Source: Pseudomonadota bacterium (GTDB taxonomy: Bacteria; Desulfobacterota; Desulfovibrionia; Desulfovibrionales; Desulfomicrobiaceae). From it: 64,000 nucleotides of DNA. Below, piece by piece: positions 15,873-24,067 of the stretch (within the stretch, counting starts at the first letter, position 1; each line of letters starts with the position of its first letter). The position numbers and the translations under genes were made by a program. The notes below the pieces were generated by a model, which made no database searches, was not told the origin of the DNA, and saw only the letters and a list, made by a program, of their open reading frames with translations. Location: contig JAEWKZ010000040.1 of NCBI GenBank assembly GCA_023393525.1, positions 1-64,000 on the forward strand, given 5' to 3'.

Positions 15873-18487
15873 GACGATCCTGCCATAGCCTTCCACTGGT
15901 GGAGCAGGGTGAGTGCGTCCAGGGGGGAAAGCTCGTTGACGTTGACTTTTTTCAGGGCTTTCAAGACCTCGTGTTCCTCTGGCGCCTGGCGCGGGGCCTG
16001 GGTCTGGACCAGACCGGGCAGCGCGACCTGACGGCTGATGAAATCGTTGCGCTTCGAACCGCCGGGGGCGTGACGCTCAAGCACCGCCAGGATTTCCTTG
16101 GCCCTGGTCACCACCGAGGCCGGCACTCCGGCCAGGCGGGCGACCTCGATGCCGTAGCTGCGATCGGCCGGACCGGGAACCAGACGGCGCAGGAAGACGA
16201 TGTCGCCCTTCCATTCCTTGATGGCGATATTGTAATTGCGCACGCCGGGCAAGCGGTCTTCGAGCACGGTCAGTTCGTGGTAGTGGGTGGCGAAAAGGGT
16301 GCGGATTCCGCCCTGACGCCTGGCCAGCTCCTCGGCCACGGCCCAGGCCAGGGAGAGGCCGTCGAAGGTGCTCGTGCCCCGGCCGATCTCGTCCAGGATG
16401 ACCAGGGAGCGTTTGCCCGCCTGACGCAGAATGCGGGCCGTCTCGGTCATCTCGACCATGAAGGTCGACTGGCCCATGGCCAGGTTGTCCGATGCGCCGA
16501 CGCGCGAGAAGATGCGGTCGCACAGGCCGAGCCGGGCCGTGGCCGCCGGAACGAATCCGCCCATTTGCGCCAGGATGCAGATGAGCGCCACCTGTCTGAG
16601 GACGGTGGATTTGCCGGCCATGTTCGGACCGGTGATGAGGAGCACCCGGCCCGACTCGTCCAGGACGAGGTCATTGGGGATGTAGTTCGAGCGGCCCTGC
16701 ACCGCTTCGACCACCGGATGCCGCCCGGCCCGTATGGTCAAGTCCAGGCCGTCGTGCAGTTCGGGCCTGCTCCATTCCCATTTGCGCGCGGCCTGGGCCA
16801 GACCCTGGGTGAAATCGAGTTCGGCCAGGATCTCGGCCATGCCCATGAACCGGGCCCTGTGCCCGGCCACTTCCTCGCGCAGCAAAAGAAAGAGCTGGTA
16901 TTCCCGCGTCTTGCGCCGGTCGGATGCGCTGAGGAGCTTGTCCTCCAGGCCCTTGAGTTCTTCGGTGATGTAGCGTTCGGCGTTGACCAGGGTCTGACGG
17001 CGGATGAAATGCGCCGGCGGTTCGACCGAGACGGCCTTGCTCAGCTCGAAATAGTAGCCGAAAACCTTGGTGTAGCCGAGTTTGAGCTTGGGCAGGTCGC
17101 AGGCCAGGCGTTCGCGTTCGAGCATGGCGGAAAGGGCCGCCTCGCCATGGTCGGTCAGCTCCATGAGCTCGTCCAGGGCAGGGTCGTAGCCGGGCCTGAA
17201 CAGCCCGCCTTCGGTGATGACCGGCGGCAGGGAGTCGGCCAGGGCGCGGGTGAGCAGGTCATGCACGTCGGCCAGGTCGTCCCAGCCGCGCAGCAGAGCG
17301 GCAAGCCTGGGCGGCGGAGATTCAAGCTCCAGCAGGGATTGCCGCAGGCGCGGCAGTACCGCGAGGGAGGTCTTGAGGGCCCCGAAATCCTTGGGCGTGG
17401 AGCGGTTCACGACGATGCGCGTGCACAGGCGCTCCAGATCGTAGACGTTGTCCAGGGCCCGGCGCAGATTCTCCCGTGCCGTGTCGTGGTCGTGCAGATA
17501 GGCCACCAGCTCCTGCACCGGCAGGATGCTGCCCAGATCCTTGAAGGGCTGGTGCATGCGGGTCTCCAGCAGCCTGCCGCCCATGGGCGTCTGGGTCTGG
17601 TCCAGCACGTGCCGCAGCGTGCCCCGGCCCTTGCCGCCGTCCATGGTCCGGAAAAGCTCCAGATTGCGCTCCGTGACCTCGTCCAGGAGCAGGGTGGCGG
17701 TGAGGTCCAGGGGCTTGAAGGGGGCGAGGTGGGTCAGGTCGCGCTTCTGGGTCAGCTCCAGATAGGTCAGCAGGGCACCGCAGCACCGGGTCAGGGCAGG
17801 TTTGTCGTCCAGATCCAGGGTTTGCAGGCCGGGCACGCCCTGGGCGCGCAGGATCTTGTCCTCGGCCCCGCGGCCGTCGAAATAGGATTTTTGCGGATAG
17901 CGCGAGAGCCTGGACTGCCAGTGCTCAAGACCTTTGGGCAGGGGCTGGCTCTCGGCCAGGAGCAGTTCGCGCGGGTTCATCTTGACCAGCCACTGCCACA
18001 GCACCGCCTCGTTTTTGGTCTGGATGCCGGACCACGCGCCCGTGGAGAAATCGACCCAGGCTAGGCCGCCGCCGAGATCCCCGTCCCAGAACAGGGCGCC
18101 GAGAAAATTATGTCCCTTGGCATCGAGATTGATGTCCTCGACCACGGTGCCCGGGGTCAGCACCCGTGTCACTTCGCGTTTGACCAGCCCCTTGGCCTGC
18201 TTGGGGTCCTCGACCTGGTCGCACAGAGCCACCTTGTACCCTTTGTCCAGAAGCTGGCGCAGGTATTCGTCGATGGCGTGATGGGGCATGCCGCACATGG
18301 GCACCGGGTTTTCCGCGCCGGGATTGCGGCTGGTCAGGGCGATCTGCAACTCCCTGGCCGCGATCTGGGCGTCCTCGAAGAACAGCTCGAAAAAATCGCC
18401 CATGCGGAAAAAGACCAGCGTGTCCGGATGCTCCTCCTTGACCCGCAGGTACTGCTCCATCATGGGCGTCAGCTTGACCGTGCTCAT
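15869..18487 (-). CDS. mutS: DNA mismatch repair protein MutS
   Basis: An 872-residue MutS1 protein that recognises mismatches and starts methyl- or nick-directed repair. The N-terminal mismatch-binding motif FFRMGDFFELF (near residue 27) contains the Phe-x-Glu wedge. The ATPase end has Walker A GPNMAGKST and the DEIGRGTSTFDG signature. Length is typical (E. coli 853). The first ATG is set by overlap with the stop codon of the upstream TPR gene; the frame remains open beyond it but is antisense-like there. No mutL is in the window. Confidence 0.97.
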   Translation of the reverse strand: MSTVKLTPMMEQYLRVKEEHPDTLVFFRMGDFFELFFEDAQIAARELQIALTSRNPGAENPVPMCGMPHHAIDEYLRQLLDKGYKVALCDQVEDPKQAKGLVKREVTRVLTPGTVVEDINLDAKGHNFLGALFWDGDLGGGLAWVDFSTGAWSGIQTKNEAVLWQWLVKMNPRELLLAESQPLPKGLEHWQSRLSRYPQKSYFDGRGAEDKILRAQGVPGLQTLDLDDKPALTRCCGALLTYLELTQKRDLTHLAPFKPLDLTATLLLDEVTERNLELFRTMDGGKGRGTLRHVLDQTQTPMGGRLLETRMHQPFKDLGSILPVQELVAYLHDHDTARENLRRALDNVYDLERLCTRIVVNRSTPKDFGALKTSLAVLPRLRQSLLELESPPPRLAALLRGWDDLADVHDLLTRALADSLPPVITEGGLFRPGYDPALDELMELTDHGEAALSAMLERERLACDLPKLKLGYTKVFGYYFELSKAVSVEPPAHFIRRQTLVNAERYITEELKGLEDKLLSASDRRKTREYQLFLLLREEVAGHRARFMGMAEILAELDFTQGLAQAARKWEWSRPELHDGLDLTIRAGRHPVVEAVQGRSNYIPNDLVLDESGRVLLITGPNMAGKSTVLRQVALICILAQMGGFVPAATARLGLCDRIFSRVGASDNLAMGQSTFMVEMTETARILRQAGKRSLVILDEIGRGTSTFDGLSLAWAVAEELARRQGGIRTLFATHYHELTVLEDRLPGVRNYNIAIKEWKGDIVFLRRLVPGPADRSYGIEVARLAGVPASVVTRAKEILAVLERHAPGGSKRNDFISRQVALPGLVQTQAPRQAPEEHEVLKALKKVNVNELSPLDALTLLHQWKAMAGSS

Positions 18488-19578
18488 GACCCCTCGTCGC
18501 TCAAAAGCTGGCGGATGGTGATGGAGTGCCAGGACATGCATTTGGGGCAGCAGAAGAAAATCTGCCCGCGCTTGAGGCCGCAACGGCCGCAGACGAAGCG
18601 TTTGGCTTCGCGCGCCCGGCGCAGCAGAAATTCCAGTTGCAGCTCGAAAACCGGGGTCATGCGCTGCTCCGGCAGCGACATGGTCAGAAGCTCCAGCCGG
18701 GCGGGCCAGAAGGCCGGGCTCATGAGCAGAGCCTTTTCCTGCCAGGTTTTGGCCTCCTCGATCCGGCCATGGGCGCGCAGCAGGCACCCGGCGTAATGCA
18801 GCGGAGCGATGTCCGGAGGATGGCTTTCGATGACGCTCAGCAGGCCGTCCATCTTCGCGGCCGGGAGAATGGCTTTGACTGGCGCTCCGGAGTCCTCGAA
18901 GTCGAGCAGGGGATCAAGGAGCACGAAGCCCAGGTGCGTCCCGACGGCCTCAAGACCCTGGTCGAGCAGGCTCAAGACCTCGTCCCAGGCCTCCAGGCCG
19001 ATCTGGTACATGATCCCTTCCAGCCAGGCCTCTGGCGACGCGGGATAGAGAGCCCTGGCCTCGGCCAGCAATCCGGGGTTCGCGACTCCTGTTCCGCTCG
19101 TGGCGGCCCGGACCAGGTAGTGGGCGGCCTGCAGGTGATGCCCCATTTTCTTGTATTGACGGCTGGCGGCCAGAAAATCCCCGCCCTTGGCGTGCAGGAG
19201 GGCCATTTCCAGCTCCAGCGCCGGGGTGTCGCCGCCGATGTCCCTGCTTTGGCGCATGGCTTCCTCGGCCCGGTCCAGAATGCCGGCCCGGGAGTAGTCC
19301 CGGCCCAGTTCGAAGAGGATGCGGCCCTGGTCCTCGCGGCCAAGGTCGGGCCGTTGCAGGAGGGAACTGCGCATCTGGATGGCGCGGTCAAGCTCGCCGC
19401 GCATGCGATACAGGTTGCCAAGGGCCGAGCAGATCTCCACGGCTCCCTGGTGGTTGCGCATGGCGCGCGAGAGATCGTCGATGGCGGCCAGGGCGTCCTG
19501 GGCCGGATTCGGCGGCACGGGCGAAAAGAGATCGGCGTGGTCGTCGCGCAGTCCCAGTAGGGACCTGAGCCATTGCAT
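18484..19578 (-). CDS. LapB-like TPR protein with C-terminal rubredoxin-type metal site
   Basis: A 364-residue protein made of TPR-like helical repeats (about 30-310), ending in CGRCG...CCPKC (about 330-350), a rubredoxin-like zinc or iron knuckle. This is the architecture of LapB/YciM, which with FtsH regulates LPS synthesis through LpxC turnover. LapB normally begins with a membrane helix; here the N-terminus has none, so membrane attachment would need a partner. A LapA-like gene lies about 1.5 kb upstream on the same strand. It overlaps mutS by ATGA. The function is inferred from architecture. Confidence 0.7.
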   Translation of the reverse strand: MQWLRSLLGLRDDHADLFSPVPPNPAQDALAAIDDLSRAMRNHQGAVEICSALGNLYRMRGELDRAIQMRSSLLQRPDLGREDQGRILFELGRDYSRAGILDRAEEAMRQSRDIGGDTPALELEMALLHAKGGDFLAASRQYKKMGHHLQAAHYLVRAATSGTGVANPGLLAEARALYPASPEAWLEGIMYQIGLEAWDEVLSLLDQGLEAVGTHLGFVLLDPLLDFEDSGAPVKAILPAAKMDGLLSVIESHPPDIAPLHYAGCLLRAHGRIEEAKTWQEKALLMSPAFWPARLELLTMSLPEQRMTPVFELQLEFLLRRAREAKRFVCGRCGLKRGQIFFCCPKCMSWHSITIRQLLSDEGS

Positions 19579-19674
19579 GAGGTTTTCTCCGGTTTACACC
19601 GCTGGTGTTAAAAACATGTCTGAAACATCGCATGACACGGTTGCGGGCCGGAAGGGTCGTCCCGCCCGCCCGCG

Positions 19675-20694
19675 TCACGCCCCCAAATGCCTGGCATACC
19701 ATCCGCCCGCCTGCGCCAGGCCCTGACGGACGTCCCAGGCGGGATCGTACCCGAGCAGGCGGCGGCTTTTGGAGATGTCGGCCAGGGAGTGGCGGACGTC
19801 TCCGGCCCGGAAGTCGCGGTACGCAGGCTGGGCCTGGGCGCAGCCGGGCATGAACGTGGCCGCTTCGTCACGGATGAGCCCGAAGAGTTCGTTCAGCGTG
19901 GTGCGCTGTCCGAAGGCGACGTTGAAGACCTCCCCGGCCACCGGGCCCGTGGCCGAAGCCGCCAGGATGTTGGCCTGCACGCAGTTGTCGATGAAGCAGA
20001 AATCGCGGCTGGTCTCGCCGTCGCCGTTGATCCAGACCGTCTCTCCGCGCAAAAGGCCCGCGAACCATTTGGGAATGACGGCGGCATACGCGCCCTCGGG
20101 ATCCTGGCGACGGCCAAAGACGTTGAAATAGCGCAGTCCCACGCTGTCCATGCCGTAGGTCTTCAGAAACACCTCGGCGTAGAGTTCGTTGACGTACTTG
20201 GTCACCGCATAGGGGGACAGGGGCTTGCCGATTTGATCCTCGACCTTGGGCAGGCCCGGGTGGTCGCCGTAGGTGGAACTCGACGCCGCGTACACGAAGC
20301 GCGAAACCTTGCTGTCCTTGGCCGCGACCATCATGTTCAGAAATCCGGTCACGTTGTTGGCGTTGGTCAAGAGGGGGTCGACAATGGAGCGGGGCACGGA
20401 GCCCAGCGCCGCCTGATGGAGCACGAATTCAACGCCCGCGCAGGCCTCCATGCAGGTCGGCAAATCGCGGATGTCGCCCTCGATGAGCTTGAATCCGGCC
20501 CATTGCCCAGGCGTGACCCCGGCCTTGACCTCTTCGAGATTGTGGCGGTGGCCGGTGGAAAAATTGTCCAGCCCGGTGACCTGCTGGTCATGGCGCAGCA
20601 GCGTTTCGAGCAGGTTCGAACCGATGAATCCGGCGACGCCCGTGATGAGCCAATGGTGCCTGGATTCAAGAATGGGTAAGGATTTTTGGTGCAT
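19675..20694 (-). CDS. NAD-dependent epimerase, UDP-GlcNAc 4-epimerase-like (WbpP type)
   Basis: A 339-residue extended short-chain dehydrogenase. It has the NAD-binding GxxGxxG (TGVAGFIGSNL, about residue 19), a catalytic Ser-Ser-Ser-Thr-Tyr segment and the YxxxK pair in SPYAVTKYVNE. Overall it resembles WbpP/Gne enzymes that interconvert UDP-GlcNAc and UDP-GalNAc for surface polysaccharide. Related enzymes act on UDP-glucuronate or dTDP sugars, so the substrate is not certain. It stands alone between a terminator and the TPR gene. Confidence 0.85.
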   Translation of the reverse strand: MHQKSLPILESRHHWLITGVAGFIGSNLLETLLRHDQQVTGLDNFSTGHRHNLEEVKAGVTPGQWAGFKLIEGDIRDLPTCMEACAGVEFVLHQAALGSVPRSIVDPLLTNANNVTGFLNMMVAAKDSKVSRFVYAASSSTYGDHPGLPKVEDQIGKPLSPYAVTKYVNELYAEVFLKTYGMDSVGLRYFNVFGRRQDPEGAYAAVIPKWFAGLLRGETVWINGDGETSRDFCFIDNCVQANILAASATGPVAGEVFNVAFGQRTTLNELFGLIRDEAATFMPGCAQAQPAYRDFRAGDVRHSLADISKSRRLLGYDPAWDVRQGLAQAGGWYARHLGA

Positions 20695-20712
20695 GATGGT
20701 TCCGATTTGTGG

Positions 20713-20751
20713 AAAAAAATTGCGTCCCGAAGGAATGGGCCTTGGGACGCA
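20713..20751 (-). terminator. Intrinsic terminator after the HIT-lapA genes
   Basis: On the minus strand TGCGTCCC and GGGACGCA pair, with an inner AAGG/CCTT extension, followed by a run of seven T. It separates the lapA transcript from the epimerase gene. Confidence 0.88.
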
Positions 20752-20787
20752 CGACAGCAGGGTGGACGACGAATCGTGCCGGATGCT

Positions 20788-21135
20788 CTAGTTCTGGATG
20801 TTTTCGGTGGATTCCGCGGTGGTGTACTCGTCCATGGTCTTGGGGCGCAGGGATTCCACTTCGCGCTGCAGGGAGTCCACTTCCTTCTTGTACTGGCGGC
20901 ACTGTTTGGACAGGCGGATTTTTTCCAGGAAGAAATAGAAGGTGCAGAGCAGCGAACCGATCACGAAGGCCATGAGAATGATCAGGTAGAAGGGCACCGC
21001 CTCGGTCTGGTAGTGCCAGCCGAAGACTTTGAGTTCGAGCGCCAGTTCCTGGATCAGGATCTCGTGGTTCTGAACAAAGAAGAGCATGGAGAAGAAGAAA
21101 AGGGCTACCAGGCCCAACACCTTGAGATATCGCAT
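20788..21135 (-). CDS. LapA-domain (DUF1049) membrane protein
   Basis: A 115-residue inner-membrane protein with two hydrophobic helices (about 7-25 and 47-72) followed by a charged, probably coiled-coil tail. This matches the LapA (DUF1049) family, small proteins associated with LapB in LPS assembly. A GAGGTGA ribosome site supports the start. It follows the HIT gene by nine bases and precedes an intrinsic terminator, so it ends that transcript. Confidence 0.8.
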   Translation of the reverse strand: MRYLKVLGLVALFFFSMLFFVQNHEILIQELALELKVFGWHYQTEAVPFYLIILMAFVIGSLLCTFYFFLEKIRLSKQCRQYKKEVDSLQREVESLRPKTMDEYTTAESTENIQN

Positions 21136-21144
21136 CCGTCACCT

Positions 21145-21633
21145 CTACCGTTTAAGGTTGTTGAAAAAAGGCTTCAGGCGTTCATAGGTCGAACGAAGAT
21201 GCTCGGGCAGAACGCTTGTTTCCGACATGACCGCCATGAAGGAGTGGTCTCCGTTCCAGCGCGGCACAAGGTGCACATGGAGGTGTTCCCTGATCCCGGC
21301 GCCGGCGGCCTCGCCTATGTTGACTCCAATGTTTATTCCGTGCGGGTTGAAAGCCTGTTCTAGGATAAAAGCGCACTTTTGTACATAGTTCATGATCTCG
21401 TGACTTTCCCTCTCGTCGAGCGCGGTGATGTTGCTGACGTGCCGGTACGGGGTGACCATGAGGTGCCCGTTCGAATAGGGAAAGATGTTCATGATCACGA
21501 AACAGTGCGCGGCGCGGTGCAGCACGAAGCGTTCGGCGTCGCCGTCCGTGGACTCGGGCAGGCAGAAGACGCAGGAGTCGGGCTTGGGACCGAGGATGTA
21601 GTCGATGCGCCAGGGGGCGTGTATGGTTTTCAT
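21145..21633 (-). CDS. HIT-family nucleotide hydrolase/phosphorylase
   Basis: A 162-residue histidine-triad protein. The catalytic motif HLHVHLVPRW (near residue 115) is intact and a CVFC pair near residue 22 suggests a structural zinc site. The size and the N-terminal IDYILGPK segment resemble the bacterial diadenosine tetraphosphate phosphorylase/hydrolase branch, which splits Ap4A-like nucleotides. Exact substrate is not certain. It starts two bases after the glnQ-like gene, so it is at least partly co-transcribed with the transporter. Confidence 0.88.
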   Translation of the reverse strand: MKTIHAPWRIDYILGPKPDSCVFCLPESTDGDAERFVLHRAAHCFVIMNIFPYSNGHLMVTPYRHVSNITALDERESHEIMNYVQKCAFILEQAFNPHGINIGVNIGEAAGAGIREHLHVHLVPRWNGDHSFMAVMSETSVLPEHLRSTYERLKPFFNNLKR

Positions 21634-21635
21634 GG

Positions 21636-22362
<727 letters not shown>

Positions 22363-22376
<14 letters not shown>

Positions 22377-23169
22377 AATAATTCAACCTCTGCTCCATTT
22401 TGCTGACGCCCTTGGACAAGAAGAGCGTGATGACCAGGTAGACCAGGGCCACCATGGTGTAGGCCTCGAAGTACAGAAAGGATTCGCTGGCGAATTCCCG
22501 TCCCCGGCGCAACAGATCCGATACGGCCAGGATGGAGACCAGCGAGCTGTCTTTCAACAGGGCGATGAACTCGTTGCCCACGGGCGGCAGGATGGTCCTC
22601 CAGGCCTGGGGCAGGATCACGTACATCATGGTCTGGGCGCGGGTGAAGCCCAGGGATCTGGCCGCCTCGGCCTGCCCCTTGTCGATGGAGTCGATGCCCG
22701 CCCGGAAAACTTCGCCCATGTAGGCGCCATAGCAGATGCCCATGGCCACCACCGCCGCGGCCATGGGCGGCAGGCCCTTGAAAAATTCAAGACGGCCCAG
22801 GGCGTAGTAGATGTAGAACAGCTGGACCAACAGAGGGATGCCGCGAATGATCTCGACATAGGTCGAGGCGATGAGGTTCAGCGTCTTGTTGCGGGACAGG
22901 CGGCCCAGACCGGTGATCAGGCCGAGCACCAGGGAGAGCAGGATGGACAGGACCGTGACCTGGAAGGTGACCACGATGCCGTCGGGGAGAAATTGCAGGA
23001 TGCGCCAGTAGGGCTCGGGCTGCGTCACGCACAGATAGATGATGATGCCGATGGCTCCGAAAAAGGTGAGCCACCATGCGTTGAAGAGGCCCGAATCCTT
23101 TTTGACGGGAATGGCCGCGCCGTCACCGATATCGATTTTGACAGCTTTCTTGGAAAATTGTGGGGTCAT
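22363..23169 (-). CDS. Polar amino-acid ABC transporter permease
   Basis: A 268-residue membrane protein of the HisMQ/GlnP class. An N-terminal soluble stretch of about 30 residues precedes about five membrane helices. The EAA loop (EAARSLGFTRAQTMMYVILPQAWR, positions about 175-200) that docks onto the ATPase is clear. It lies between its binding protein and its ATPase. A terminator-like hairpin precedes it, so expression relative to the binding protein is likely reduced. Confidence 0.94.
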
Positions 23170-23192
23170 GACTGGTCGTGTCCTGGTCGCTT

Positions 23193-23227
23193 GAAAAAAA
23201 AGGAAAACCGGGGCCGTGGCCCCGGTT
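23193..23227 (-). terminator. Intercistronic terminator inside the amino-acid ABC operon
   Basis: AACCGGGGCC and GGCCCCGGTT pair with almost no loop and are followed on the minus strand by an eight-base T run after a short CC interruption. It follows the binding-protein stop by eight bases. Such attenuators commonly make the binding protein more abundant than the membrane parts. Confidence 0.82.
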
Positions 23228-23234
23228 CATGACA

Positions 23235-23975
23235 TTATTTGGCTCCGAACCATTTGGCGTAGATCTTGTCGTACTCGCCGTTGGCCTTGATGGCGGCCAG
23301 GGCGGAGTTGATCAGATCCACGATTTCCTTGTTGCCCTTGTTCACGGCGAAACCCAGGTACTCGGGGGATTCGGGGGCGATGAGGAAGGCCAGGGTCAGC
23401 TTCTGGGAATACTGTTCGTGCTGCAGGGCGTAGTTGGAAGCCACGGCGTCGTCGGCGATGACGGCGTCGATGCGTCCGTTGTAGAGGTCTTCCACGGCCA
23501 GGCCGATCTCGTCATAGGACTTGGCGGTGGCGCCTTCGATCTTCTTGCACACGAAATAGCCGGTGGTGCCCATCTGGGAGGCCACGGTCTTGCCGGCCAG
23601 ATCGGCCACGGAAGCGATGGCGGAACCCTTGGGCACGATGACGCCCTGCTTCACTTCGAAGTAGGGGTCGGAAAAATCCATGCTCTGCTTGCGCTCGTCG
23701 GTGATGGAGACCGAGGAGGCGATGGCGTCGTACTTGCCGGCGGCGAGGCCCGCGAAGATGCCGTCCCAGGCGGTGTTCTTGAGGATCGGGTTGAAGCCGC
23801 CGGCCTTGCCCATGGCCATCACGACCTCGGGACCGAAGCCCACGATGTTTTTGTCGGCGTCGACCATTTCCATGGGCGGATAGGTGGCGTCGACCGCGAA
23901 GACGACGTCCTTGGCCAGGGCATTCGAGGCCATGAGGAAAAGAGCCAGCAGAACAAGTGCAATCCGTGTACGCAT
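23235..23975 (-). CDS. Polar amino-acid ABC transporter substrate-binding protein
   Basis: A 246-residue periplasmic binding protein (SBP_bac_3 class). The signal peptide spans residues 1-21 and ends ASNALA. The mature chain has the usual TYPPMEMVDADKNIVGFGPEV ligand-site beginning and the two-lobe pattern. It leads the transporter operon. The start at 23975 (MRTRI) follows a GGAGGA ribosome site; the in-frame ATG further upstream would bury the signal peptide. The cognate amino acid is not determined by eye. Confidence 0.94.
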   Translation of the reverse strand: MRTRIALVLLALFLMASNALAKDVVFAVDATYPPMEMVDADKNIVGFGPEVVMAMGKAGGFNPILKNTAWDGIFAGLAAGKYDAIASSVSITDERKQSMDFSDPYFEVKQGVIVPKGSAIASVADLAGKTVASQMGTTGYFVCKKIEGATAKSYDEIGLAVEDLYNGRIDAVIADDAVASNYALQHEQYSQKLTLAFLIAPESPEYLGFAVNKGNKEIVDLINSALAAIKANGEYDKIYAKWFGAK

Positions 23976-24067
23976 ACGTCCTCCGAATCTGGTAAAAGAT
24001 GAATTCCCAAAAATTTGTTCGACAGACCAAAAAGACAAAAAATCGTTAAATAATTGCCTTGCTTTGG

